A stretch of DNA of 64,000 nucleotides from positions 149,903-213,902 of the forward strand of contig NZ_PVNB01000004.1 of assembly GCF_003001995.1 (NCBI RefSeq), given 5' to 3'. The notes beneath the pieces were generated by a model. That model saw nothing but the letters and a program-made list of their open reading frames with translations. It did not search any database and had not been told where the DNA came from. The stretch is from Orenia metallireducens (GTDB lineage Bacteria; Bacillota; Halanaerobiia; Halobacteroidales; Halobacteroidaceae). The number at the start of each line of letters is the position of its first letter. Position 1 is the stretch's first letter. Shown in pieces: positions 7,613 to 17,400 of this stretch. The position numbers and the translations under genes are program-made.

Positions 7613-8392
7613 ATGAGCAAGAAAGATTTATTACTTCAAAGGTTAGACCAGATTGGAGAATCTCTTAAAAATACAGGTGAAGCCTTAGCGTTATTAGGTC
7701 TTGGTTCTGTAGGAAAAGAGTTAGGTAGGTTAGATGAGTATTCAGATTTAGATTTTTTTGTGATAGCTAAAGAGGGTTTTAAGACGAGATTTATTGAGAA
7801 GCTAGATTGGCTTACTTCTATCTCACCAGTAATATATTATTTTCAGAATACTGATGACGGTTATAAGTTACTCTATGAGGATGGAGTTTATTGTGAATTT
7901 GCCATATTTGAAGAGCAAGAGTTAGCTGAGGCTGATTTTGCTGAAGGGAGAATAGTCTGGAAAGAAGATGGATTTGATGAAAGTATCTGCTCTCCTAAGG
8001 ATAAATCTATAAGATGGAAGCCAAAATCTAAGCAATGGGCTATTGGGGAGGCTTTGACCTGTCTTTATGTAGGATTAACTAGATTTGCTAGAGGAGAAAA
8101 ATTATCAGGAACTAGATTTATACAGAATTATGCATTGGATAATCTGTTGTCTCTTTCTAATCTGATTGAAGATGAAGTAGATTACTACAAGGACAAATAT
8201 CAGAATGAACGTAGATATGAAAAGCGTTATCCTAAGACTGCTAGGCAATTGTCTGAGATGATACAAGGCTATGACAAATCTCCTCAGTCAGCTATAAAGA
8301 TTGTTGAGTTTATAGATCAGAACTTTGAAATCAATCAAGCTATGAAGAAAGTAATTATTGATTTAGCAAATGAATTGAAAGATGATAAGTAA
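7613..8392 (+). CDS. Nucleotidyltransferase-fold protein
   Basis: About 259 residues. A polymerase-beta-like nucleotidyltransferase core is visible: LALLGLGSVGKELGRLDEYS followed by DLDFFVIAKEGF (paired Asp), then YEDGVYCEFAIFEEQEL as the third strand. A helical C-terminal domain (WAIGEALTCLYVGLTRFARG) completes it. The fold resembles aminoglycoside and small-molecule nucleotidyltransferases, but no resistance determinant is recognised. ATG 7613 is nine bases after AAGGAG; the ATG at 7604 abuts it. The gene follows the amylase by 24 bases and is probably cotranscribed. It is only distantly similar to the protein at 3660, so it is not an obvious recent duplicate. Confidence 0.68.
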   Translation: MSKKDLLLQRLDQIGESLKNTGEALALLGLGSVGKELGRLDEYSDLDFFVIAKEGFKTRFIEKLDWLTSISPVIYYFQNTDDGYKLLYEDGVYCEFAIFEEQELAEADFAEGRIVWKEDGFDESICSPKDKSIRWKPKSKQWAIGEALTCLYVGLTRFARGEKLSGTRFIQNYALDNLLSLSNLIEDEVDYYKDKYQNERRYEKRYPKTARQLSEMIQGYDKSPQSAIKIVEFIDQNFEINQAMKKVIIDLANELKDDK

Positions 8393-8423
8393 AATTACAA
8401 TTTATCTAGAAGGAGGAATTATC

Positions 8424-9647
8424 TTGCTTAAGCCAAAGTTCTATTTTCTTTGTCTGTTAGTTATTCTATTTACCTTATTACTAAGCCCCTATGGTCTGAT
8501 TAGTAAAAATATTGAGGTAGAAGCCAAAGATTTAGGTGATGTAAATAAAGAGCAAAGGTTATTGGTTTTTTATAATGCTACTATTATCGATGGTACTGGT
8601 GCAAAGCCAATAGAAAATGGTGTTATTTTAGTTGAAGGAGAAAGAATAAAAAGGGTTGGACAGAGCAACCAAGTTGAAGTCCCTAAAGGGGTTATAGAGA
8701 TTAACTTAAAGGGTAAAACTATTTTGCCAGGTTTTATAAATAGCCATGTTCATCATGCTTATACTGAAAAAAATTTAAAAAATTGGCTAAATGCAGGGGT
8801 TACTACAGTTAGGGATTTATCACCACAAATAGAGGTTACAGAAGCTATTGCTAAAAGAGATAAATTTAATCAAAGAGCAGACTTATCTAGAGTGGTATCT
8901 GCATCACCTATATTAGGGGTGCCAGATGGCTATGGAAATTCTACTTTTAATTCTATGCAAGAGGCTAAAGAGATGGTTAATGGTTATATAGATGATAATG
9001 TTGAGATTATAAAATTTGCAATTACAGATTTTGACCAGAACCGTAGCTGGGAAATGCCTACCTTTGAACAGGTAAAGACTATTGTAGATACTGCCCATGC
9101 TAGAGGAATAAGAACATCAGTCCATATTACTAATTCTCAACATCTACAATGGGCTATTGATTTAGGGGTTGATGATATTGCACATATGATTGTTAATCTC
9201 TTAGATGATAAGACCTGTAATAAAATTATTGCTAAAGACATTTATTGGGTGCCTACCTTAGAACTGTGGAAACGTATAAGTAAAATGTATAATATAAATT
9301 ATGATTTTATAGCTAGAATAAATCTTGTTAAGTTTTATAAGGCAGGAGGAAAGGTTGCTCTAGGAACTGACTTTGCAGGGTACAAAGCTGATTTTGATAG
9401 TGGTTTTCCAATTACTGAAGTGAAATTAATGAAAAAAGCAGGAATGTCTAATATGGATATTATTATTGCTGGAACCAAAAATGCAGCCTTTGTATGTGAT
9501 AGAGAAGAAGACCTTGGAACTTTGGAAGAGGGTAAAATTGCTGATATGTTAATTGTTTCTGGTAATCCTTTAGAAGATATTGAGGATTTAGAAAACAGAC
9601 AGATGGTTGTACACAATGGAGAAATTGTAGTAGATAAAGAAGATTAG
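8424..9647 (+). CDS. Exported amidohydrolase-family protein
   Basis: 407 residues if translation starts at TTG 8424, seven bases after AGGAGG; an upstream in-frame ATG at 8382 would overlap the previous gene and lacks a ribosome binding site. The new N-terminus, MLKPKFYFLCLLVILFTLLL, is a signal peptide or membrane anchor. The amidohydrolase signature follows: ILPGFINSHVHHAYTE for the HxH ligands, TSVHITN and DDIAHMI for later His ligands, ALGTDFAGYKAD for the Asp ligand, and EDLGTLEEGKIADMLIVSGN closing the composite beta domain. It is related to imidazolonepropionase/prolidase-like hydrolases. The substrate is unknown; it acts outside the membrane. Confidence 0.78.
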   Translation: MLKPKFYFLCLLVILFTLLLSPYGLISKNIEVEAKDLGDVNKEQRLLVFYNATIIDGTGAKPIENGVILVEGERIKRVGQSNQVEVPKGVIEINLKGKTILPGFINSHVHHAYTEKNLKNWLNAGVTTVRDLSPQIEVTEAIAKRDKFNQRADLSRVVSASPILGVPDGYGNSTFNSMQEAKEMVNGYIDDNVEIIKFAITDFDQNRSWEMPTFEQVKTIVDTAHARGIRTSVHITNSQHLQWAIDLGVDDIAHMIVNLLDDKTCNKIIAKDIYWVPTLELWKRISKMYNINYDFIARINLVKFYKAGGKVALGTDFAGYKADFDSGFPITEVKLMKKAGMSNMDIIIAGTKNAAFVCDREEDLGTLEEGKIADMLIVSGNPLEDIEDLENRQMVVHNGEIVVDKED

Positions 9648-9698
9648 TATTTATCTGAGTCAAGGGTGTTAATTATTTGAAGATGGAGGGAAAAAATA

Positions 9699-11483
9699 AT
9701 GCTAAAAAAGGTCAGTTTATTAGTAGTATTTCTTAGTATAATATTAATTCTAGGTACAGGATGTAATCAGGATAATTTAATGGCTGTTAATTCTAATCTG
9801 ACTGATAATAGAGTTATCTTATCTTCTTTAAGTGAAATTGAGATTGAATTTAATCATGATATTGAGCAGGTTAAGGCTGTAATTAAAGAGGATACAGTTG
9901 AACTAAAAGAGTTTGAATTAGCTAATGAAGGAAATATCATTACTATTTCTAATTTAAATTTAAAGCCAGGTTCAATATATCAAATAGTTTTAGAGGTAAT
10001 AGATGAGCAGGGTGAGGGCTTACAGTTGAAAAAAGAATTATTAGCTAGCAATCCAACTTTAATGCAGGCTTTTTATTGGGAGTTAGATAAAGGTGAATAT
10101 GCTAAAAAGTATTCTGAAGAGCATAACTTTTGGCAGTTACTAGCTCAGCGATCTGAAGATTTAGCTAGTGTGGGAATTAGTGAGTTATGGTTTCCACCAG
10201 CTAATAAAGCCCATGAGCAGAAAGATGAAGGCTATGGAACTTATGATTTATGGGATTTAGGAGAGTTTGATCAAGCGGGGACTGTTAGAACCAAATATGG
10301 TACTAAAGAAGAATTAGAAGGTGCTATAGATAGTCTCCATAAATTTGGAATCAAAGCTTATTATGATGTGGTATTTAATCATAGGATAGCAGCAGGTAAT
10401 CAGAATTTAGAAGTTGTTACTTTAGCAACAGGAGAAAAAGCAAAGGCTTATACTAAGCTATCTCCTTTAAAAGGAAGGCAGCAATACTATAGTAGAGCTC
10501 AAGAATGGCAGTGGGATTGGCAAGCCTTTGATGGTGTTGACCATCTTGTTGGAAAGAAATCTTTGAAGGGGAATTTATTTTTGGGTAAGTCTTGGGATGA
10601 CAGTTATGCTAAAGATTATTTAATGGCTTTAGATGTTGATTATCAGAATAAAAATGTTCGACATGAACTTAAAGAATGGGGAGCATGGATTATTAATGAT
10701 ATAGGTTTTGATGGTTTTAGAATCGATACAGTCCAACATACAGAATCTAACTATGTTAATGAGTGGCTTTCTTATGTACAAGGGAATACAGAAAAAGATG
10801 TTTTCTTTGTAGGGGAAGCTTGGATTAGAGATATTATGGGATTGAGTTTCTTCTTATATGATGTTAATCATCCTGATTTAACAGTCTTTGATTTTCCTTT
10901 AAGAAAACAATACTTTGAAAAGATGCGAGATGGTCACTTGAATATGGCAGCTTTATCTAAAGCTGGTTTAGTTAATAATAAAAGATTTTCTGATAAAGCT
11001 GTTACTTTTGTAGATAATCATGATACAGGTCGTGATCATAAAGAGTACACCTACCCTATAACTAGAAGAAAATATCAAGCTTATACATATATTTTACTTA
11101 GGGAAATAGGATTACCTATGGTTTATTGGAAGGATTATTATCAGGACAATATGAAAACTGGTCTTGATAAATTACTTAAAGCTAGAAGCCATTATGCCTA
11201 TGGTGCAGGGCGAGAAGTTAATAATAATGATGCTGATACCTACTCTTATGTTAGAGAAGGGTTAAAGGATATGCCAGAAACTGGTCTGGTTATGATTATA
11301 TCTCAGGGTACTTCTGGTGACTTAACCACTAAGAGAATTGACTCAGGTAAGTCTAATACAGAGTTCTATGATATTACTGGTAATATTGAGGAAAGAGTAG
11401 TTACTGATGAAGAGGGATATGGAGAGTTTAAGGTTAGAAATGATGAGAATACTGGATGGAGTGTTTGGGTACCAGCTATTTAA
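9699..11483 (+). CDS. Lipoprotein alpha-amylase, GH13 (GH13_5-like)
   Basis: 594 residues. The N-terminus MLKKVSLLVVFLSIILILGT then Gly-Cys22 is a lipoprotein-type signal, although the residues before Cys are not the strict lipobox. An Ig-like domain (about 30-115) precedes the barrel. The start TLMQAFYWELD and FPPANKAHEQKDEGYGTYDL are typical of the liquefying alpha-amylase subfamily GH13_5. Catalytic positions are Asp343 (GFRID), Glu373 (VGEAW) and Asp442 (VDNHD). It would hydrolyse internal alpha-1,4 bonds of starch or glycogen at the cell surface. A ribosome binding site GATGGAGGG precedes the ATG. It follows the exported amidohydrolase by about 50 bases. Confidence 0.88.
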   Translation: MLKKVSLLVVFLSIILILGTGCNQDNLMAVNSNLTDNRVILSSLSEIEIEFNHDIEQVKAVIKEDTVELKEFELANEGNIITISNLNLKPGSIYQIVLEVIDEQGEGLQLKKELLASNPTLMQAFYWELDKGEYAKKYSEEHNFWQLLAQRSEDLASVGISELWFPPANKAHEQKDEGYGTYDLWDLGEFDQAGTVRTKYGTKEELEGAIDSLHKFGIKAYYDVVFNHRIAAGNQNLEVVTLATGEKAKAYTKLSPLKGRQQYYSRAQEWQWDWQAFDGVDHLVGKKSLKGNLFLGKSWDDSYAKDYLMALDVDYQNKNVRHELKEWGAWIINDIGFDGFRIDTVQHTESNYVNEWLSYVQGNTEKDVFFVGEAWIRDIMGLSFFLYDVNHPDLTVFDFPLRKQYFEKMRDGHLNMAALSKAGLVNNKRFSDKAVTFVDNHDTGRDHKEYTYPITRRKYQAYTYILLREIGLPMVYWKDYYQDNMKTGLDKLLKARSHYAYGAGREVNNNDADTYSYVREGLKDMPETGLVMIISQGTSGDLTTKRIDSGKSNTEFYDITGNIEERVVTDEEGYGEFKVRNDENTGWSVWVPAI

Positions 11484-11505
11484 ATTTGATGTAATAGAAG
11501 GATAA

Positions 11506-11696
11506 AGCGACACTAATTAATTTACAATGTACAGTGTATAATTTACAATTAAGGCCATTAACACATGAATTTATAGTATGATGCTAGTATAAAATTTGAG
11601 CTAATTCATTATTGGATTGATTGTTTTTAAGAACTTAATCTTTTAATTGTGCATTGTAAATTGCCAATTGTCAACTGAAACAAAGTGTCGCAATAT
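11506..11696. repeat. Long hairpin repeat, GCGACAC family with ACAATT words
   Basis: The outer ends are GCGACACT at 11506 and AAAGTGTCGCAATAT near 11682-11696. Inside, TTTACAATGTACAGTGTATA and AATTTACAATTAAGG on the left pair with TTAATTGTGCATTGTAAATT and GCCAATTGTCAACTG on the right. About 80 bases of unpaired AT-rich centre separate the arms. It fills the gap between the amylase and the sugar kinase. Confidence 0.75.
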
Positions 11697-11764
11697 ATCT
11701 AGTATATTTAATTTTAAACTAATACACCGCCAAAATTAATCAGATAAATAGGGAGATGAGATTT

Positions 11765-12652
11765 ATGAAGAAGTTATTAGTAGTTGGAGGAGCATCTTAT
11801 GATTCAGTGATTTATATGGATAAGTTTCCTAAAGTAGGGACTCATTATAGTAAAGGTTTTCATGAAACTGCTGGGTCTACGGGTGTCGGTAAGGCTATGA
11901 ACTTTGGAAAGCTAGGATTTGATACAACTTTCCATGCCATGATAGGTGATGACCTTTATGGTGAGAAGATAAAGGAATGTTTTAAAGGTGAGAATATAGA
12001 CTTTATCTATGATATAGACCCTAAAGGTACTGAACGGCATACGAATATTATAGATGATAATGGTAACAGAATCAGTATCTATGTGGCATATGCAACCTTT
12101 GAACCAGAGGTAGATTATACACGATTAGAAGAGAAGGTCAAAGATAGTGATTATCTTGTCTTAAATATTATCAATTATACTAGAGAATTAATAGCTGTAG
12201 CTAACAAATACAATAAAGCTATCTGGTGTGATATCCATGATTATGATGGGGAGAATGAATATCATCAAGGTTTTATTGAAGCTGCTAATTACTTATTTAT
12301 GAGTTCTGAAAGCTTGCCAAATTATAAAGAGTTTATGGAAAGGATGATAGGTGAAGGTAAGAAGTTAGTAATCTGTACCCATGGTAAAGATGGAGCAACT
12401 GCATTGACTGAAGATGGTGAATGGATAGAGGTTCCAATCATTGATGACTATGAGATGGTTGATAGTAATGGAGCAGGAGATAGTTTCTTTGCTGGATTTT
12501 TATATGGATTTTCAAAGGGATATTCTATAGAAAAATCTCTAAGAATAGGAACGATTGTAGCTGGCTTATGTATCACCTCTTATGAATTGGCTTATGAACA
12601 ATTAAATGAAGTATTAATAGAAGAGGAGTATAGCAAGTATTATAGGGGATAA
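11765..12652 (+). CDS. PfkB-family carbohydrate kinase
   Basis: About 295 residues. The N-terminus KKLLVVGGASYDSVIYMDKF and GSTGVGKAMNFGKLGFDTTF match the PfkB first signature, and the C-terminal signature DSNGAGDSFFAGFLYGFSKG contains the anion hole and catalytic Asp. Members phosphorylate sugars or nucleosides (ribokinase, fructokinase, adenosine kinase); the substrate cannot be chosen from sequence alone. ATG 11765 lies nine bases after GGGAG; ATG 11756 touches it. The small kinase-fold gene 29 bases downstream is probably in the same transcript. Confidence 0.85.
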   Translation: MKKLLVVGGASYDSVIYMDKFPKVGTHYSKGFHETAGSTGVGKAMNFGKLGFDTTFHAMIGDDLYGEKIKECFKGENIDFIYDIDPKGTERHTNIIDDNGNRISIYVAYATFEPEVDYTRLEEKVKDSDYLVLNIINYTRELIAVANKYNKAIWCDIHDYDGENEYHQGFIEAANYLFMSSESLPNYKEFMERMIGEGKKLVICTHGKDGATALTEDGEWIEVPIIDDYEMVDSNGAGDSFFAGFLYGFSKGYSIEKSLRIGTIVAGLCITSYELAYEQLNEVLIEEEYSKYYRG

Positions 12653-12681
12653 AATATATTACTATTTTATGGAGGGATAAA

Positions 12682-13314
12682 ATGATAGGGGAACAAATCA
12701 AAATAGAAGGTCAAGAATTTATGATTGATAAGCTATTAGGAAAGGGGAAATCAGGATATTCATATTTAATTACAAATGGGCAAAAGAATTTAGTATTAAA
12801 AAAGATACATCATGAGCCTTGTTCTTACTATAATTTTGAAGGAAGTAAACTTAAATGCGAATTAAATGCTTATCATGTGTTAAAAGAGTTTATTAGAGTT
12901 CCAAGATTGATAGATTATAATCATGAAGAAGAATACTTAATTAAGGAGTATATTGATGGACCAACAGCTGCAGAGCTAATTGCTAATAGTTCATTAGAGG
13001 AATACCATGTTATGGAGATTTTTAATATCTCTAAACTACTAAAGGAAGAAGGAATTAATATAGATTATTTTCCTACTAATTTTGTGATTAAAGATGATAA
13101 GTTGATTTATGTTGATTATGAATTTAATGATTATATGGAAGAATGGGATCTTATTAATTGGGGAGCTTATTATTGGGCTAATTCAGAAGGTATGAAAGAA
13201 TATTTAGATACTGGAAACATAGCTAAATTAAATCAAGATGTTAATTTAGGAATTCCAAAGAAAAAAGAGTTTGAAGAACAAGTAGCTAAATGGATAAAAG
13301 GATACAATATATAA
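12682..13314 (+). CDS. Small protein-kinase-like (PKL) fold protein
   Basis: This 210-residue protein resembles a minimal kinase fold. It has a glycine-rich loop LLGKGKSGYSYL near 18-29, a candidate ATP-binding Lys in LVLKKIHHE near 40, a Glu in KCELNAYHVL and a hinge YLIKEYIDGPTAAEL. An active-site segment reads NIDYFPTNFVIKDDKLIYVD, in which Asn and the last Asp could be metal ligands. The usual HxD catalytic-loop motif is not canonical. It could phosphorylate a sugar, another small molecule or a protein, or be a pseudokinase. GGAGGG precedes the ATG and it follows the PfkB kinase closely, suggesting a related substrate. Confidence 0.62.
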   Translation: MIGEQIKIEGQEFMIDKLLGKGKSGYSYLITNGQKNLVLKKIHHEPCSYYNFEGSKLKCELNAYHVLKEFIRVPRLIDYNHEEEYLIKEYIDGPTAAELIANSSLEEYHVMEIFNISKLLKEEGINIDYFPTNFVIKDDKLIYVDYEFNDYMEEWDLINWGAYYWANSEGMKEYLDTGNIAKLNQDVNLGIPKKKEFEEQVAKWIKGYNI

Positions 13315-13408
13315 TTTATACAATTTGGTTTTCACCAAACCCATAAAAGCCCTAATGTTTTATTAGAACAGTAGATTAACTTAAATTAATTAATGGAGGT
13401 AGACGCCT

Positions 13409-15253
13409 ATGATTAAGATGATAAATAATAAAAAAATTATTTTATTATCTATACTTATATTAAGCTTAGGTTTATTTGTAGGATGTAATGGTAAAGATGA
13501 TAGCAAGGATATGGTAGCAGAGGTAATAGAGAATATGATGGTAAATGTTAAGGTTCCCAACGATAATTCTATAGAAAAGATTACGGTATCTCTTAAAAAT
13601 ATAAATATAGACGAATATATACCTTCCAAAACTGAAATAGTGGCTGATATTGATGAGAATGGAGTTCTATCCTTTCCATTTTCAGATTTAAATGGAACTG
13701 AGTATAATGTAATTGCTAAGGCAGAAGACTTAAATGGAAAAGATCTTTATATTGCCTCAGCTACTATTACAGATGCAGAAGTAAATAATGTAGAAATAAA
13801 TGCAGATAAGTTTTCGAAGATAGAGAAGAGAACTGATATAAATAATCTAAGGATTTATGAAATAATGGTAGAAGCCTTTCAAGATGGAGAACCAGGGGGT
13901 TATGGGACTGGCTATGGACCAAGCCATCATAATGGTGATTTGAGAGGTATAATCAATTCTTTAGAGTATATCAAAGGACTTGGCGTTAATGCTATTTGGA
14001 TGACTCCAATATTTGAGTCAAAGACTGGACTAGTTAAAGGACAAGCAACAGGTTATTTTCCTGATGATTATTATAATGTAGATCCTAAATTTGGTACAAA
14101 TGAGGACTTAAGAGAGCTAGTAGAGAAAGCTCATAAGTTAGGCTTATATGTATTCTTAGATGGAGTATTTGGACATCATGGAGCAGACCCTATAGATGGT
14201 GTAGTTGATTATGATACACAATGGTATGGAAATAAGGTCAAATATTCAGATAGTTTAGAATACTTTAAAGATGTAGCTACTTATTGGATTGAGGAGTATG
14301 AAATTGATGGTTGGAGGTTAGATCAAGCCTTCCAAATGAACCAAGATGGAACTAATTACTTATATGATATCAGAAAAGCAGTAGAAAAAGTTTGTGCAGA
14401 AAGAAAAGACCGTGGAGAAGAATGGGGAACACTAGGTTATTTAGTAGGTGAGATATGGGATGGATCTGGAAGAGAGATAAATAGTATCGGTTATAGTCAA
14501 AATGGATTAAAATCACTCTTTGATTTCCCACTAAGATATGCTTTAGTACAAGTATTAGCTTCACAAGAGCATACAGAACAGGGTGGTGCTTATAGTCAGC
14601 CAACTTCAGTATTTAACAGAGGGTATGCAACTCACGAGATATATCCTTATGATGCCCAACCAAATCTGATGTTAACTACCCATGACGTAGTTCGTTTTGG
14701 TGATTTGATTCAAAGAGCACCTCATTTAGGTTATGGTAAGGAGCATCCTGATTATTGGAAACGTCATAAAGCAGCTTTTAGTTTTATGGCATCATATACA
14801 GGACCAATCACTATTTACTATGGTGATGAGATTGGTAGAGAGGTAGAAGGGTTTATCAATGAACAGGATATGGTTGATGGAGTAAAAATTTATGATGACC
14901 ATGCTGCTAGAGATGCAGGTAAGGCCTCTGGTTTCACTGATCAAGAAGAGGATTTAAAAGATTATGTAAGTAGTTTGATGAAGATTAGAAATGATAATCC
15001 AGCATTATGGAATGGAGAGAGAAGAAATTTGGTAGCATCTGGGACTAAATATGCTGATCTTAAAATTGATCCAGATACAGGTGATAAGATACTCTATGTA
15101 TTAAATACTGGAACAGATGCAACTACAATCTCAATATCTAATGTTGGTGGAACTAAGTTAATAGATTTATTTACAGGTGAAGAGATAGCTGGTTTAGCTA
15201 GCTATGATATTTCTGTAGATGGACTAACAGGACGTTTTTTTAGTATTAGATAA
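13409..15253 (+). CDS. Lipoprotein alpha-amylase-family enzyme (GH13)
   Basis: 614 residues. The signal [16 protein letters not shown] ends in a good lipobox with Cys26. An Ig/FN-like domain (about 45-135) precedes a GH13 barrel starting [20 protein letters not shown]. The catalytic triad is present: Asp305 in DGWRLDQAF, Glu348 in [10 protein letters not shown] and Asp426 in LTTHDVVRF. Region I is unusual: DGVFGH at 251-256 has Gly where nearly all GH13 enzymes have Asn. The enzyme probably hydrolyses alpha-glucans at the outer face of the membrane; the subfamily is uncertain. GGAGG precedes the ATG by nine bases and a strong terminator follows. Confidence 0.85.
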   Translation: MIKMINNKKIILLSILILSLGLFVGCNGKDDSKDMVAEVIENMMVNVKVPNDNSIEKITVSLKNINIDEYIPSKTEIVADIDENGVLSFPFSDLNGTEYNVIAKAEDLNGKDLYIASATITDAEVNNVEINADKFSKIEKRTDINNLRIYEIMVEAFQDGEPGGYGTGYGPSHHNGDLRGIINSLEYIKGLGVNAIWMTPIFESKTGLVKGQATGYFPDDYYNVDPKFGTNEDLRELVEKAHKLGLYVFLDGVFGHHGADPIDGVVDYDTQWYGNKVKYSDSLEYFKDVATYWIEEYEIDGWRLDQAFQMNQDGTNYLYDIRKAVEKVCAERKDRGEEWGTLGYLVGEIWDGSGREINSIGYSQNGLKSLFDFPLRYALVQVLASQEHTEQGGAYSQPTSVFNRGYATHEIYPYDAQPNLMLTTHDVVRFGDLIQRAPHLGYGKEHPDYWKRHKAAFSFMASYTGPITIYYGDEIGREVEGFINEQDMVDGVKIYDDHAARDAGKASGFTDQEEDLKDYVSSLMKIRNDNPALWNGERRNLVASGTKYADLKIDPDTGDKILYVLNTGTDATTISISNVGGTKLIDLFTGEEIAGLASYDISVDGLTGRFFSIR

Positions 15254-15264
15254 TTAATTTTCTT

Positions 15265-15306
15265 AAGCATAACAGTTAGATTAATCTAACTGTTATGCTT
15301 TTTTAT
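15265..15306 (+). terminator. Rho-independent terminator
   Basis: A perfect 36-bp palindrome (halves AAGCATAACAGTTAGATT and its complement) is followed by TTTTTT. It ends the amylase transcript and closes the glucan region. Confidence 0.9.
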
Positions 15307-15500
15307 TTGATTACATTATTAGATAAAATATGTTAATTATTTATCCCCTTAGTCATAAATCACTTTTGCTATTTTCCTAAATATCTTTAAATTAACCCAA
15401 GTAAAAAAAGGAAAAATAATACAAAAAGAGTATTATTATATAATAGAAACCCTTATTTTATATAAATAGAATAATTAATTTCAAGCTAAAAAATAATTCT
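15307..15500. other. Non-coding AT-rich spacer
   Basis: Between the amylase terminator and the nested repeat at 15501 nothing coding is seen. The stretch is AT-rich with short A and T runs and no recognisable promoter or RNA. Confidence 0.5.
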
Positions 15501-15683
15501 ATAGATGTCCAACTTTAAAGTGAAATAAAAGAATTCTTAGCCACGAATTAACACAGATTCACACGAATTAAAATCAAATACAAATAATAATTATATTTTT
15601 ACTTGATTTTTTATTCGTGTTCATTCGTGCAGATTCGTGGCAAAAATAATATTTTAAATTTCTTTTTAGGATTGGACATCTAT
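15501..15683. repeat. Nested palindromic repeat, CACGAATTAACACAGATT family
   Basis: A perfect 12-bp outer inverted repeat (ATAGATGTCCAA at 15501-15512, TTGGACATCTAT at 15672-15683) encloses a second stem. GCCACGAATTAACACAGATT begins at 15540 and CGTGCAGATTCGTGGC ends at 15641. The inner arms consist of roughly 10-bp degenerate words (ACGAATTAAC, ACAGATTCAC). Related inner arms occur at 38736 and 48270, but without this outer repeat. Confidence 0.75.
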
Positions 15684-15704
15684 ACTTAAGGATGTGGTTA
15701 AATT

Positions 15705-17054
15705 ATGGAGGAGTTAGCTAAATTATTTACTGATATCAATATAAATCAAAGAGAGAAGTTAGGTCTTGAATATAAGGTTGTAATGAAGTTAAAGGAGAAT
15801 ATTGATAATAAGGAGTATATTAATCGAGTCTTTATAATCAGTGTTGTTCTTTTAGTTCTTAAAGAAAATAGAGTGAAAGATAGTATATTAGAAGAGCTAA
15901 CTAAACTGCTAGATCTATATTCAGATATTACAAAGGATGTATATAAAATTAAATATGTTGCTTTTCTTTTAATAAAGGAAGTAGTATTTTATAAGAAGAT
16001 GAGTTTTCAGTTGTTATTATTAGTTATTAATAGATTAGAAGGGATTCCAACAGATGATAAGAACTTAAAGATATACAAGCTCTTAAGAGGATTATTTCTA
16101 AGAATAAAAAAGAGATGGGAATTAAGCTATCTCTATATAGGGGATTATCCAAGTGATCTATCGGACTTTGAAAAGATAATATTAGTAGTTATAAACTTCT
16201 TCCAGAAAAAGAAGAGGGTAAAGAGAATAGAAGATTTTATATGGCTAAAATTAGCTTTGGGGAAGATAGACTTAAATTTAAAAAAGAGAATAACTTTTAA
16301 ACAATTTTATGAATATTTATTAGATAACCTTGAAATTTTAAATTTATTATTTAGATATATCTCTAAAGAGAAGTTAGCAAATATATCATCCTTTGAATCT
16401 TCACTAATTGTAGGAATATCTATAGTTACTTTTGCTAAAAGCAAGAATAAAAAGATTATACTAAATCAAATTAGCAGATACTTTAGAGAGAATTATTTTT
16501 CTGCAATAGATCAAGAAATTAACTTATTAGATTTTGGAGTTAGCCTAATAATCAATTTATCTTTGGTATGGAACTTTAATATAGAAGATAAAGATAATTC
16601 AGCAGAAATAGATGAGAAGATAGGAATAAGTCAGAACCTAGAAGATAATTTTTTTAATGAAAGCTGGAACTTAAATAAAGATAAGGAGAATAGAGGGAGA
16701 TTACTTATTGAAGCTATAGAGAATAATAATCTTAGATTGATAAAAGAGTTACTTGATATGAGAATTGATCTTAATTATAGAGATAATAATAATAGAACTC
16801 CCTTAATCTATGCAGTTAAATTTGATAATCTAGAGCTAGTTGACAGGTTAATAGAGTTAGGGGCTGACTTAAATCTAAGGGATAATAAAGGAAGAACAGC
16901 CTTGATAGAAGCTGTTATAGCTGATAATGCTAAGGTGGCTTTTCGTTTAATTAAAGCTCATTGCGATACTAATGTCAGGTATTTGGGCAAAACTCCTTTG
17001 GAGTTAGCGATAGATTGGAATAGAAGAAATATTATCCCATTATTAGATGATTAA
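15705..17054 (+). CDS. Helical-domain protein with C-terminal ankyrin repeats
   Basis: 449 residues, no signal peptide. The first ~300 residues are alpha-helical and match no family I recognise; an acidic linker follows. Residues about 330-449 hold three to four ankyrin repeats (NNRTPLIYAVKFDNLELVDR, GRTALIEAVIADNAKVAFRL, GKTPLELAIDWNRRNIIPLL). Ankyrin repeats mediate protein-protein contacts. The middle segment (about 146-300, from LSDFEKIILVVINFF) is clearly similar to the protein fragment at 18861-19613, so the two are paralogues. The ribosome binding site is weak (AAGGATG). Function unknown. Confidence 0.7.
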   Translation: MEELAKLFTDININQREKLGLEYKVVMKLKENIDNKEYINRVFIISVVLLVLKENRVKDSILEELTKLLDLYSDITKDVYKIKYVAFLLIKEVVFYKKMSFQLLLLVINRLEGIPTDDKNLKIYKLLRGLFLRIKKRWELSYLYIGDYPSDLSDFEKIILVVINFFQKKKRVKRIEDFIWLKLALGKIDLNLKKRITFKQFYEYLLDNLEILNLLFRYISKEKLANISSFESSLIVGISIVTFAKSKNKKIILNQISRYFRENYFSAIDQEINLLDFGVSLIINLSLVWNFNIEDKDNSAEIDEKIGISQNLEDNFFNESWNLNKDKENRGRLLIEAIENNNLRLIKELLDMRIDLNYRDNNNRTPLIYAVKFDNLELVDRLIELGADLNLRDNKGRTALIEAVIADNAKVAFRLIKAHCDTNVRYLGKTPLELAIDWNRRNIIPLLDD

Positions 17055-17105
17055 GTATAGTATAAGGCCTTATAGGTGTGTGAATTGAAAATGAAACAAT
17101 AGAAA

Positions 17106-17222
17106 GATAGTGTGACACTTTCGTTATTAGGTGGAAAGGTGGGTAGATGGTTAGGTGGTTAGGAACTGACTAACTACCTAAATTTCTAACTCCTAACCAT
17201 CAAAGAAAAAGTACCCCAATAT
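17106..17222. repeat. Hairpin repeat, GCGACAC family with TTAGGTGG words
   Basis: The left end GTGACACTTTCGTTATTAGG and right end AAAAAGTACCCCAATATC match the family's outer ends. Inside, GGTAGATGGTTAGGTGGTTA on the left pairs with TAACTACCTAAATTTCTAAC on the right. It separates the ankyrin gene from the transposable element. Confidence 0.65.
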
Positions 17223-17400
17223 CTCCATATAGACTCATGGTTAAATTTCATCTAAAATATAGCAAGGAAACTCCATCTAAATCTTAATTTTGATTTAGGT
17301 GGAGAGGAATTGCTACGGTCTTCACCTCCTTAAAATAATTTTAAACCATTCTTGAAAAAACAACCTATATGATGTATAATAGAATGTAAGAGGTGATGTA

